DNA of 23,018 bases from an uncultured Collinsella sp. Its GTDB lineage: Bacteria > Actinomycetota > Coriobacteriia > Coriobacteriales > Coriobacteriaceae. Numbering within the stretch: the first letter of the stretch is position 1; every line of letters starts with the position of its first letter. The position numbers and the translations under genes were made by a program. The notes beneath the pieces are model-generated. The model was not told where the DNA came from. It saw only the letters and a program-made list of their open reading frames with translations, and ran no database searches. Below, in pieces: positions 7,270-14,807 of this stretch. The DNA lies in assembly GCA_937958315.1 (NCBI GenBank), contig CALFGH010000209.1:1-23018 (forward strand), in the 5' to 3' direction.

Positions 7270-7920
7270 CTACCAGACGGTGAACTGGGCGTTTTCTGTG
7301 TTCCAATGGACATCGCGAACGTAGTCGCGCACGCCCGTCGCATCTCGTGCTTCGAACAACTCAAGAATATGGGCATGTTCGTTGTTGGCTTTGTTGAGCA
7401 GTTTGCACGCCGTCTCCTGGTCGACAGTCTCGTAATCGCGCTTGATAAAGCAGCGCTCGAGCTGCGAGATCATATCGCGCAGACGGTCGTTGCCGCAGCG
7501 GTTGAAGTACGTCAGATGAAAGTCTCGCTGAATGTCGTCATACTTTCGGATGAGACCGCCTTGGATCGCGAGGTCCATAGAGCCGACGAGAAATTTCAGC
7601 TGCGTAATGTCATCGTCGGTTAGGTTCGGACAGGAGAGATATGCGGCCTGCCCGTCGAGCGGCCCCATAATCTCAAAGACTTCAACGGCGTTTTGCTGAT
7701 CGAACCCACGGACGCGGAATCCGCGGCGGGGGAGATTGTCCAGGTAGCCATCGCTTGCCAGCTGGATGAGCGCTTCGCGGACCGGCGTGCGCGACACGCC
7801 CATGGCATCGCAGATCGTCTGCTCGCTCAGCCGGTCGCCGGCGGACAACTCGCCGGCGTCAATACGGCTCGAAATATAGTCGTATACGTGGTCCTTCAGG
7901 GGCCTTCTGAGCGTTTCCAT
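7270..7920 (-). CDS. GntR-family transcriptional regulator, FCD subfamily
   Basis: This 216-residue protein has a typical GntR winged helix (about residues 4-70; GDRLSEQTICDAMGVSRTPVREALIQLASDGYLDNLPRRGFRV) followed by an all-helical FCD ligand-binding domain (about 78-205). The FCD metal/ligand residues appear to be kept: Asp and His in DIQRDFHLTYFNRCGNDRL, His in NNEHAHILELFEARD and His in VRDVHWNTEN. The ATG at 7920 follows AAGGA with a 10-base gap. It is transcribed away from the DDAH-like and APC transporter genes, the usual layout for a local regulator. FCD regulators bind organic or amino acids, so the ligand is probably a substrate or product of that locus. The intergenic palindrome at 8066-8079 is the best candidate operator. 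Confidence 0.93.
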   Translation of the reverse strand: METLRRPLKDHVYDYISSRIDAGELSAGDRLSEQTICDAMGVSRTPVREALIQLASDGYLDNLPRRGFRVRGFDQQNAVEVFEIMGPLDGQAAYLSCPNLTDDDITQLKFLVGSMDLAIQGGLIRKYDDIQRDFHLTYFNRCGNDRLRDMISQLERCFIKRDYETVDQETACKLLNKANNEHAHILELFEARDATGVRDYVRDVHWNTENAQFTVW

Positions 7921-7952
7921 GAGCTTATGTTCCTTAACTGTATATTTCTAAA

Positions 7953-7981
7953 ATTAAATACGTTTCGCTTGAATAGCTCAA
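7953..7981 (-). promoter_or_regulatory. Candidate promoter of the GntR gene
   Basis: On the minus strand TTGAGC (7981-7976) and TTTAAT (7958-7953) are 17 bp apart, and predicted transcription would start about 27 bp before the start codon. The surrounding 7930-8000 stretch is much richer in A+T than the neighbouring genes, as expected of a promoter region. Confidence 0.45.
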
Positions 7982-8065
7982 TTGAATTATAGAACGACCA
8001 GCTAAATCGCGCTACTTTGCGCCGATACGTAAGAATACGCTTACCGATGAATATCTACCGTTCAG

Positions 8066-8079
8066 TATTGTATACAATA
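8066..8079. promoter_or_regulatory. 14-bp palindromic operator, GntR/FCD type
   Basis: TATTGTATACAATA is a perfect 14-bp palindrome 96 bp upstream of the DDAH-like gene and 145 bp from the GntR start. Its core TTGTATACAA is the kind of site bound by FCD-subfamily GntR regulators (consensus built around GTnTACnA-like half sites). It lies in the gap between the divergent genes where the encoded regulator would be expected to act. The palindrome is seen; binding is inferred. Confidence 0.7.
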
Positions 8080-8175
8080 TACAAAACAGGAAAACCGCAC
8101 TAAGATAAAGCCATCGAAAGGAAGGCGGGCGCGAAGAAGTCCCGCTCTCTGCTAAGAGATCCAAGGAGGATCATC

Positions 8176-8952
8176 ATGACCAAGTTCAGCCACGTCATCA
8201 TCCGCCGCCCCGGCAAGTCCCTGAGCAATGGCATCACGAGTGCCCCCGAGCTTGGCCAGCCCATCTACGAGCGCGCCATCGAGGAGCACTACGATTACGA
8301 GCATGCGCTCGAGCAGTGCGGCGTGGATGTCTCGGTGCTGCCGGCACTCGAGCAGTATCCTGACAGCTGCTTCGTCGAAGATCCGGCCGTTATCACTCGC
8401 TGCGGCGCCATCATTACCAACCCCGGCGCCGATAGCCGCAACGGCGAGAAGGACGAGATCGAGCCGGCCGTCCGTCGCTTCTTTGACGACGAGCATGTCA
8501 AGCACATCGTTTCTCCGGGCACGCTCGACGGCGGCGACGTCATGATGGTCGGCGACCATTTCTACGTCGGTCGCTCCGCTCGCACCAACGAAGAGGGCAT
8601 CCGCCAGTTCTGCGAGATTCTCGAGGGCTGGGGCCTCGAGGGTTCCGAGGTTCCGCTGGAGGAGGTCCTGCACCTCAAGACGGGCGTCAACTACATCGAG
8701 GACAACAACATGCTCGTCTCCGGTGAGTTTATCGATAAACCCGACTTTGCCCAGTACAACAAGATCATCGTGCCCGAGGACGAGGCTTACGGCGCCAACT
8801 GCATCTGGGTCAACGGTACGGTCATCGTCGCCGAGGGCTATCCGACCGTGCTCAAGGCCGTGCAGGATCTGGGCTACAAGACGCTCGTCGTCGATACCTC
8901 CGAGTATCGCAAGGTCGACGGTGGCCTTTCTTGCCTGTCGCTGCGCTTCTAA
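8176..8952 (+). CDS. Dimethylarginine dimethylaminohydrolase-like amidinohydrolase
   Basis: The 258-residue protein belongs to the guanidino-modifying (pentein) superfamily and matches DDAH in length and motifs. DDAH cuts methylated arginine to citrulline and a methylamine. Substrate-binding acids occur in YPDSCFVEDPAVI (Asp63, Glu68, Asp69). A catalytic triad is visible: Asp118 in TLDGGDV, His166 in VLHLKT and Cys253 in DGGLSCLSLRF. The spacing (48 and 87 residues) is the same as that of Glu114/His162/Cys249 in the Pseudomonas aeruginosa enzyme; Asp in the first position is also known in the human enzyme. It is much shorter than true arginine deiminase (about 400 residues). The start has AGGAGG six bases upstream. 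The transporter gene follows after 109 bp. Activity on arginine itself or another guanidine is possible. Confidence 0.9.
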   Translation: MTKFSHVIIRRPGKSLSNGITSAPELGQPIYERAIEEHYDYEHALEQCGVDVSVLPALEQYPDSCFVEDPAVITRCGAIITNPGADSRNGEKDEIEPAVRRFFDDEHVKHIVSPGTLDGGDVMMVGDHFYVGRSARTNEEGIRQFCEILEGWGLEGSEVPLEEVLHLKTGVNYIEDNNMLVSGEFIDKPDFAQYNKIIVPEDEAYGANCIWVNGTVIVAEGYPTVLKAVQDLGYKTLVVDTSEYRKVDGGLSCLSLRF

Positions 8953-8987
8953 CGCGATGGCTGTAACAGTCTGATGATCGCTTGACC

Positions 8988-9027
8988 GATGGCCCGGCAC
9001 CCGATTCGGGACGTCCGGGTCATCTTT
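8988..9027 (+). terminator. Hairpin between the DDAH-like and transporter genes
   Basis: A 10-bp stem (8988-8997 with 9015-9024, one G-U pair) encloses an inner CCCG/CGGG pair and is followed by TTTCGTT. The weak U run suggests partial termination, so that the enzyme gene is transcribed more than the transporter gene downstream. Confidence 0.55.
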
Positions 9028-9061
9028 CGTTCGATCACATGATGAAGGGGGTGCACATACA

Positions 9062-10525
9062 ATGGCCTCTAAAGCTCAAAACGACGAGATTATCGACCCT
9101 AATGGCCTCGATCTCTTTCGTCTGACCATGATGGTCATTACCGCCAGTATTTGTGGCGGCATCTTCTCGCTTGCCGGCGATATGGCAGCGGGCGGGGCAA
9201 ATACCGGTGCAGTTATCGTCTCGTGGGGAATTTGCTTTATTGGCGTCTTTGCGCTGATGATGGTGTTCAACGGTTTGTCTCAGGCCCGTCCCGACCTGAC
9301 CGGCGGCATCTATGCATACGCTGCGGCCGGTTTTGGCGATTACATTGGATTCAACTCCGCCTGGGGCTACTGGATCAGCGCATGTCTTTCCAACGTGAGC
9401 TTTGCGCTCTTGCTGTTTAGCGCGCTGGGCTATTTCTTCCCTGCGTTTGGCGCGGGCAACAACTTGCTTTCCATCGTCTGCGCCAGTGTGTTTTTGTGGT
9501 TCCTTACCGCCCTTGTGCTTCGTGGCGTTAAGGAGGCTGCGGGCATTAACACGATCGTTACGTTGGCGAAGCTGGTGCCGCTGGGACTCTTTGTGCTGAG
9601 CATCGTGCTCCTGGGCAAGTTCAACGTCGATATCTTTATGGACAACTTCTGGGGAGAGCCGGCTGGTCCTGGCTTTGGCGAGCAGGTTGTCTCGACCATG
9701 ATCGCCCTTGTCTGGGTCTTCACGGGCATCGAGGGCGCTGTCGTTATCTCGGGCCGTGCAAAGTACGTGCGTGACGTCGGCCGCTCGACGGCACTTGGAT
9801 TCGCGGCTGTGTTCACGCTGTATCTGATCATCTCGATGCTGTCACTCGGCATTATGCCGCGCGAGGAGATGGCACAGCTCGCAACGCCCTCCATGGCGGG
9901 AATTCTCGAGTGCGCAATCGGTCCTGTTGGCGCTGCCATCGTAAACCTTGGCGTTATTCTCTCGCTGGTCGGCGCGATGCTGGGCTATGTCATCATTGCG
10001 TCCGAGACGCCGTTCGAGGCAGCACGCCAGGGATCCTTCCCTCTGGCGTTTGCCAAGACGAACAAGCACGACGCCCCGGTGGTAACGGTTCTCGTGAGCT
10101 CCGGCATTACGCAACTCTTCTTGATCGTGTCGTATGTGGCGGCGAGCACGTACCAGTTCTTCTACAGCTGCGCAGTTAATACGATCCTAGTTCCGTACGT
10201 GTGCTCGGCAGCTTATTACATGGTGATTGGCTGGAAGAACGAGCATCTGGACGGGCCGCATGCGCCAAGCGTCGGCAAGGCGCGCTTCTTCGGTACGCTC
10301 GGCTTCATCTACACATTGTTCCTGGTGTGGTCGACGGGTCTTCAGGGCGTTATGATCACGACGATTCTTTTTGCTCCGGCCATTCCCGTTTATATGCTGG
10401 GCGAGCGAGGACGCGGTAAGCCGGTACTTCCGCATCTGCACGACAAGCTGATCGCAGCGGTGGTCATTGTCGTGGCAATCATTTCGCTGTATCTGCACTT
10501 TGCCGGCATTGCGCCGATTGTCTAA
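9062..10525 (+). CDS. APC-family amino-acid permease/antiporter (ArcD-like)
   Basis: This 487-residue membrane protein has about twelve to thirteen hydrophobic segments and belongs to the amino acid-polyamine-organocation family, basic amino acid/antiporter branch. The first membrane segment carries the family pattern ITASICGGIFSLAGDMAAG, and the segment WVFTGIEGAVVISGRAK is typical of arginine/ornithine-type antiporters. The ATG at 9062 follows AAGGGGG with a 10-base gap. Its place 109 bp after the DDAH-like gene, under the same divergent regulator, suggests that it imports the guanidino substrate or exchanges it for a product such as citrulline or ornithine. No ornithine carbamoyltransferase or carbamate kinase gene is nearby, so a full arginine deiminase pathway is not encoded here. 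The substrate is inferred from context and family. Confidence 0.9.
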   Translation: MASKAQNDEIIDPNGLDLFRLTMMVITASICGGIFSLAGDMAAGGANTGAVIVSWGICFIGVFALMMVFNGLSQARPDLTGGIYAYAAAGFGDYIGFNSAWGYWISACLSNVSFALLLFSALGYFFPAFGAGNNLLSIVCASVFLWFLTALVLRGVKEAAGINTIVTLAKLVPLGLFVLSIVLLGKFNVDIFMDNFWGEPAGPGFGEQVVSTMIALVWVFTGIEGAVVISGRAKYVRDVGRSTALGFAAVFTLYLIISMLSLGIMPREEMAQLATPSMAGILECAIGPVGAAIVNLGVILSLVGAMLGYVIIASETPFEAARQGSFPLAFAKTNKHDAPVVTVLVSSGITQLFLIVSYVAASTYQFFYSCAVNTILVPYVCSAAYYMVIGWKNEHLDGPHAPSVGKARFFGTLGFIYTLFLVWSTGLQGVMITTILFAPAIPVYMLGERGRGKPVLPHLHDKLIAAVVIVVAIISLYLHFAGIAPIV

Positions 10526-10638
10526 GGCTATGGCGAGTTTCATTGCTAGGTAAGCCGGCGGGCATCGCGTATCGGTGCTACTTGGCATTCCATAGCTGAT
10601 GTGGGTCTCTATAACGTGCCTATGTGAGCGCCCACCAA

Positions 10639-10676
10639 GCCCGCGCAGGTGACATTTGTTGCCAGCGCGGGCCTTT
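10639..10676 (+). terminator. Hairpin terminator of the APC transporter gene
   Basis: GCCCGCGC (10639-10646) pairs with GCGCGGGC (10665-10672), and seven further inner base pairs including two G-U extend the stem. It is followed by CTTTGC, a weak U run. It lies 114 bp past the transporter stop codon. Confidence 0.7.
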
Positions 10677-10854
10677 GCTGTTGCGGCGAAATGCTGCCGG
10701 CAGCTGGGGACGTTCCTGTTGTGCCGGCGCCTTGGGACACTCCTTGGTTGTTTTGCATGCGACGAAGGGAATGGATCATTTTGTCGAGGGGGCGGGCGGC
10801 TTTCGGTCCTCGGGGAAACCACGGCCCGGAATCCCCCTTGCACCGATCTGTCGA

Positions 10855-10884
10855 TTGAACATCGTTGTGTGTTCGCGCTATCAT
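10855..10884 (+). promoter_or_regulatory. Candidate promoter of feoAB
   Basis: TTGAAC (10855-10860) and TATCAT (10879-10884) are separated by 18 bp, fitting a housekeeping promoter with a start near 10891. The tandem 17-bp repeats begin about 8 bp after that point, a position suited to repression. Confidence 0.55.
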
Positions 10885-10898
10885 GCATGGTTACAATT

Positions 10899-10932
10899 GG
10901 TTAGCCATGGCAAACGGTTAGCCATGGTAAAC
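10899..10932 (+). promoter_or_regulatory. Two tandem 17-bp operator-like repeats upstream of feoAB
   Basis: GGTTAGCCATGGCAAAC (10899-10915) is followed at once by GGTTAGCCATGGTAAAC (10916-10932), which differs at one base. Each copy is itself an imperfect palindrome around GCCATGGC (GTTAGCCA facing TGGCAAAC). Paired palindromic boxes just after a promoter are typical of DtxR/MntR/IdeR or Fur-type metalloregulators, and the GTTAGCC half site is reminiscent of the DtxR family. Control of the iron transporter by an iron-sensing repressor is inferred; the regulator gene is not in this window. Confidence 0.7.
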
Positions 10933-10973
10933 AAAATGCAACGCCCTGTGGGCGCCGGGGGAGGAACGCGGAC

Positions 10974-13334
10974 GTGAGACTCGATACACTCGAGATTGGA
11001 AAGGACGCCGTTGTCGCATCGGTGGCATCGGACGACCAGGCACTCCGACAGCATATTTTGGACATGGGCCTAACGCCGGGCACCGAAGTCACCATGATGA
11101 AGTACGCCCCCATGGGCGACCCGCTCGAGATTCGCCTACGCGGCTACGAGTTGACGCTGCGCAAGGACGATGCCGCTCGCATCGAGCTCGTGGGCATTCA
11201 CGACACCGATACGGGTCCGCGCGCTAACGCCGCAATCGGCACGACGGAGCATCCGGCCCTGGGCGAGGGGACGTATTCGCCCCGCGCGGCAAAGACGGCC
11301 GTGCCCGAGGGCGCACCGCTGCATTTTGCCCTCGCCGGCAACCAAAACTGCGGCAAGACCACGCTGTTCAACCAGCTGACGGGCTCCAACCAGCATGTCG
11401 GTAACTTTCCTGGCGTGACGGTCGACCGCAAAGATGGCGCCATCCGCAACCACCCCGAGGCGAGCGTCACTGATCTGCCCGGCATTTACTCTCTGTCGCC
11501 GTACACGGGCGAGGAGATCGTAAGCCGCCAGTTTATCCTGGATGAGCACCCCGACGCCATCATCGATATCATCGACGCCACCAACATCGAGCGTAACCTT
11601 TACCTGACGCTGCAGCTTATGGAGCTCGATCGACCCATGGTCATCGCGCTCAACATGATGGACGAGGTGACGGCCAACGGCGGCGCCGTGGACGTCAACC
11701 TGCTCGAGAGCCTGCTGGGCGTGCCTGTTGTTCCCATTAGTGCTGCCCGCAACGAGGGTATTGGCGAGTTGGTGGATCATGCCTTGCACGTGGCGCGGTT
11801 CCGCGAGCGCCCCGGTCGCCTGGACTTCTGCGCGCCCGATGGTCCGGACGGCGGCGCGCTGCATCGCTGCATTCACGGCATCGCCAACCTTATCGAGGAC
11901 CATGCCGCGACGGCGCACATTCCCGTGCGTTTTGCGGCGACCAAGCTGGTTGAGGGCGACGAGCTGGTGACCGAGGCGCTTCACCTGGACCGCAACGAGC
12001 TCGACGCCATCGAGCACATCATTAGCCAAATGGAGGGCGAGGCCGGCACCGACCGTCTATCTGCGCTGGCTGACATGCGCTTCGGCTTTATCGGCGACGT
12101 GTGCGGGCGTTGCGTCGTCAAGCCGCACGAGAGCCGCGAGCACGTACGCTCCGTCAAGATTGACCGCATCCTGACGGGTCGTTACACGGCCATCCCGGCG
12201 TTCCTGGTGATCATGGGTCTCGTCTTTTGGCTGACGTTTGGCGTGATCGGCGCGGCGTTGCAGGGACTTATGGAGGACGGCATCGCTGCCATCATCGCCT
12301 CGGCCGATGCGGGTCTCAAGGCGTTCGGCACCAACGACGTAGTGCGCTCGCTGGCTGTCGACGGCGTGCTTACGGGTGTGGGCAGCGTGCTGACCTTCCT
12401 GCCGATTATCGTCGTGCTCTTCTTGTTCCTTTCCATTCTGGAAGACTCGGGCTACATGGCGCGCGTGGCCTTTGTCATGGATAAGGTATTGCGTCGCTTT
12501 GGCCTGTCGGGCCGCAGCTTTGTGCCCATGCTCATCGGTTTTGGCTGCACCGTGCCGGCTATCATGTCGACCCGTACGCTCCCATCCGAGCACGACCGCA
12601 AGATGACCGTCATGCTCACGCCGTTCATGAGCTGCTCGGCCAAGCTGCCGGTTTACGGCTTGCTGTGCGGAGCATTCTTCCCGCAGGCGACGGTCCCCGC
12701 CATGGTCTCGCTCTATCTGATTGGCATTGCGGTCGGCTGCATTGCCGCTCTGGTGCTCAACCGCACGGCATTTAAGGGCGACCCGGTGCCGTTTATCATG
12801 GAGCTTCCCAACTACCGCTTGCCGAGTGTCAAGACGACGGTGATGCTGGCATGGGATAAGGCCAAGGACTTTATTACCAAAGCCTTTACCATTATCTTTG
12901 CCGCGACCGTGGTCATCTGGTTCCTTCAGACGTTCGACATCCGCTTTAATGTGGTCGCCGATCAGTCGCAGAGTCTGCTTGCCGGTCTGGGTAGCATTAT
13001 CGCGCCGGCGCTGGCGCCGCTTGGCTTTGGCGACTGGCGTGCATCCACGGCGCTCGTCACCGGACTTATCGCCAAGGAGAGTGTCATCTCGACCCTCACG
13101 GTGCTTTTGGGCGCGACCTCGCCTGCGGTGTTGTCGACCATGTTTTCGCCGTTCACCGCCTACGTGTTTTTGGTCTTCACGCTGCTGTATCCGCCCTGCG
13201 TGGCTGCCATCGGCGCCGTCAAGAGCGAGCTGGGCGCGCGCTACGCCGTTGCCGTGTTCGCGTTTCAGGTGGCAGTCGCCTGGATCGTGGCGTTTGTCGT
13301 GCATTCGGCGGGCATATTGCTGGGGCTGGCTTAG
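10974..13334 (+). CDS. feoB: FeoA-FeoB fusion, ferrous iron transport protein
   Basis: The 786-residue protein imports Fe2+ across the cytoplasmic membrane. Residues 1-73 form a FeoA-like SH3 domain (MRLDTLEIGKDAVVASV...MGLTPGTEV...GYELTLRKDDAARI), normally a separate small protein. After a linker (74-115) comes the FeoB GTPase domain with G1 GNQNCGKT (122-129), G3 DLPG (167-170) and G4 NMMD (227-230), then a helical spacer. The C-terminal half is the membrane domain with the two Gate-type segments. The GTG start at 10974 follows GGAGG with nine bases between. The gene is monocistronic by layout, with its own promoter, operator-like repeats and terminator. FeoA-FeoB fusions are known in other bacteria, so the fusion is uncommon rather than new. 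No FeoC is seen. Confidence 0.95.
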   Translation: MRLDTLEIGKDAVVASVASDDQALRQHILDMGLTPGTEVTMMKYAPMGDPLEIRLRGYELTLRKDDAARIELVGIHDTDTGPRANAAIGTTEHPALGEGTYSPRAAKTAVPEGAPLHFALAGNQNCGKTTLFNQLTGSNQHVGNFPGVTVDRKDGAIRNHPEASVTDLPGIYSLSPYTGEEIVSRQFILDEHPDAIIDIIDATNIERNLYLTLQLMELDRPMVIALNMMDEVTANGGAVDVNLLESLLGVPVVPISAARNEGIGELVDHALHVARFRERPGRLDFCAPDGPDGGALHRCIHGIANLIEDHAATAHIPVRFAATKLVEGDELVTEALHLDRNELDAIEHIISQMEGEAGTDRLSALADMRFGFIGDVCGRCVVKPHESREHVRSVKIDRILTGRYTAIPAFLVIMGLVFWLTFGVIGAALQGLMEDGIAAIIASADAGLKAFGTNDVVRSLAVDGVLTGVGSVLTFLPIIVVLFLFLSILEDSGYMARVAFVMDKVLRRFGLSGRSFVPMLIGFGCTVPAIMSTRTLPSEHDRKMTVMLTPFMSCSAKLPVYGLLCGAFFPQATVPAMVSLYLIGIAVGCIAALVLNRTAFKGDPVPFIMELPNYRLPSVKTTVMLAWDKAKDFITKAFTIIFAATVVIWFLQTFDIRFNVVADQSQSLLAGLGSIIAPALAPLGFGDWRASTALVTGLIAKESVISTLTVLLGATSPAVLSTMFSPFTAYVFLVFTLLYPPCVAAIGAVKSELGARYAVAVFAFQVAVAWIVAFVVHSAGILLGLA

Positions 13335-13375
13335 TTATTTATTGACGGCGCAACCTCTGTGTATCGAATTGTTTT

Positions 13376-13413
13376 CGGCCCCGCATCTGTTGCTGACAGA
13401 TGCGGGGCCGTTG
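13376..13413 (+). terminator. Terminator hairpin of feoAB
   Basis: A perfect 15-bp stem (13376-13390 with 13396-13410) with a 5-base loop TGCTG lies 42 bp after the feoAB stop. It is followed by TTGCTATATAAT rather than a U run, because the -10 box of the next gene begins seven bases later. Confidence 0.75.
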
Positions 13414-13422
13414 CTATATAAT
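13393..13422 (+). promoter_or_regulatory. Promoter of the SotB-like gene, embedded in the terminator
   Basis: CTGACA (13393-13398) and a perfect TATAAT (13417-13422) are 18 bp apart. The -35 hexamer spans the loop and right arm of the feoAB terminator hairpin, and the -10 box follows the stem. Predicted transcription starts near 13429, about 27 bp before the start codon. Confidence 0.65.
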
Positions 13423-13455
13423 CGCCTCCACTCAAAATGATTGGAGACGTTATAT

Positions 13456-14652
13456 ATGAGTCAGGCAAGGCAAGACGGCATCACGCTCAGGCAGTGGCTC
13501 CCGCTCATCGGGCTCACCTGCTGCGCGTTCGTGTTCAACACGTCGGAGTTCATGCCCATCGGCCTGCTGACCGACATCGCTGCATCGTTTTCGCTCACCG
13601 AGGCCCAAGCTGGCATCATGATCTCGGTCTATGCCTGGGGCGTCATGCTGCTGTCGTTGCCGCTCATGGTGTTTGCCTCGCGCTTCGAGTTCAAGCGGAT
13701 GCTGCTGGGCGTGCTGGCCGTGTTCTCGCTCGGTCAGTTCCTGTCCGCTGTGGCGCCGACCTATCCCATCCTGGTCTGCGCGCGCCTGGTGGTCGCTTGC
13801 GCACATGCCGTGTTCTGGTCAGTCGCCTCGATTATGGTCTCGCGCCTGGTCGACACGCGCCACGGCGCGCTCGCCATCAGCATGATCGCCACGGGCTCGT
13901 CCATCGCGCAGATCTTTGGCCTGCCTCTCGGTCGCGCCATTGGCTTGGCCGTGGGCTGGCGCATGACGTTTGCCGTGGTCGGGGGCCTCTCAGCCATCGC
14001 GGTCGTCTACCAGGCAGCGGTGTTCCCGGCCATGCCGGCGGGGGAGCGCTTTACCGTCAAACAGCTGCCCGAGCTGCTCAAGAACCCGCTCCTCATCGCG
14101 CTCTACGCAGTCACGGTCTTCATGGCGACCGGCTATTACGCAAGCTACAGCTATATCGAGCCCTTCCTGGCGCAGGTCGCGCACGTCGATGCGGGCGCCA
14201 TCACCATGACGCTGACGGCGTTTGGCTGTTCCGGCTTGGTGGGCAGCTGGCTGTTCAGCCGCCTGTTCGACGGGCACCGTTTTCCGTTCCTTGCTATCAC
14301 GCTTTCCGGCGTGCCGGTGGCTCTGCTGCTCATGGGGCCGGCCGCATCGTCGCTCGTGACAGTGCTTGCCGTCTGCGCACTGTGGGGTTGCTGCGCCACG
14401 GCCTTTAACGTGGCGTTTCAGGCCGAGCTCATCAAGCACACGCCGGCAGATTCGTCGGCCGTCGCCATGTCGATCTTCTCGGGCCTGTTTAACCTCGGTA
14501 TTGGCACGGGCACCGCAATCGGCGGCGCCGTGGTTTCGGGTCCCGGTATCGCTTGGATCGGCTTCGCGGGCGGGGCGATTGCCGTCGTGGGCGTCATCCT
14601 CGCCATCACGGTGATGTTCCCAGCCATACGCCGCGCAAAGCCCGTCGCCTAG
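13456..14652 (+). CDS. MFS exporter, SotB-like (DHA1 family)
   Basis: This 398-residue protein has about twelve membrane segments and belongs to the major facilitator superfamily. Its N-terminal half is close to E. coli SotB, a sugar (arabinose/IPTG) efflux protein: FVFNTSEFMPIGLLTDIA, QAGIMISVYAWGVMLLSLPLM, CAHAVFWSVASI and ALAISMIATGSSIAQIFGLPLGR all have direct counterparts there. It probably exports a sugar, sugar alcohol or drug with proton exchange. The ATG at 13456 was chosen because TTGGAG lies nine bases upstream; an in-frame TTG at 13441 would overlap that site. It has its own TATAAT promoter and is followed by a long hairpin repeat. The substrate is not certain, as DHA1 members vary widely. 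Confidence 0.88.
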   Translation: MSQARQDGITLRQWLPLIGLTCCAFVFNTSEFMPIGLLTDIAASFSLTEAQAGIMISVYAWGVMLLSLPLMVFASRFEFKRMLLGVLAVFSLGQFLSAVAPTYPILVCARLVVACAHAVFWSVASIMVSRLVDTRHGALAISMIATGSSIAQIFGLPLGRAIGLAVGWRMTFAVVGGLSAIAVVYQAAVFPAMPAGERFTVKQLPELLKNPLLIALYAVTVFMATGYYASYSYIEPFLAQVAHVDAGAITMTLTAFGCSGLVGSWLFSRLFDGHRFPFLAITLSGVPVALLLMGPAASSLVTVLAVCALWGCCATAFNVAFQAELIKHTPADSSAVAMSIFSGLFNLGIGTGTAIGGAVVSGPGIAWIGFAGGAIAVVGVILAITVMFPAIRRAKPVA

Positions 14653-14668
14653 CCACATCCTCCTCATC

Positions 14669-14739
14669 AGTTGCGGTGAAATAGTTCCTGTTTAAGGCCT
14701 CTGAAGGCCCAAGCAGGAACTATTCCACCGCAACTTATT
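14669..14739 (+). repeat. Long near-perfect hairpin (REP/MITE-like or terminator)
   Basis: Two 22-nt arms (14669-14690 and 14714-14735) pair with a single A-C mismatch; the left arm begins AGTTGCGGTG and the right arm ends CACCGCAACT. The pairing continues inward through a U-G, two A-U pairs and a GGCC/GGCC inner stem, leaving a small loop. It is followed by TATTTTGG. The length and symmetry exceed an ordinary terminator, so it may be a dispersed repeat that also terminates the SotB-like transcript. Confidence 0.8.
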
Positions 14740-14807
14740 TTGGGGGAGAGGATACAAGCTGGGCATACAATGGGTGGCGTTGCGTGAAGGATTTCCGGGA
14801 GGCTGTT

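Larger units (their letters stand above)
10526..10973. other. Intergenic region upstream of feoAB
   Basis: This 448-bp gap holds, in order: a GGCTATGG (10526-10533) and CCATAGC (10590-10596) inverted pair; the transporter's terminator hairpin; a repeat-like stretch from about 10693 to 10790 with the phrases GGGGACGTTCCTG and GGGACACTCCTTGG; and the feoAB promoter with its tandem operator-like repeats. No coding region in it is convincing. Confidence 0.6.

Noticed and set aside
10899..10932. Direct repeats considered as a CRISPR fragment
   Set aside because: The two 17-bp copies are adjacent with no spacer, and no cas gene is near; an operator is a better reading.
12057..13304. A 415-codon open frame opposite the feoB membrane domain
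   Set aside because: Shadow of a well-supported FeoB coding region, rich in Arg, His and Lys as antisense of membrane segments usually is.
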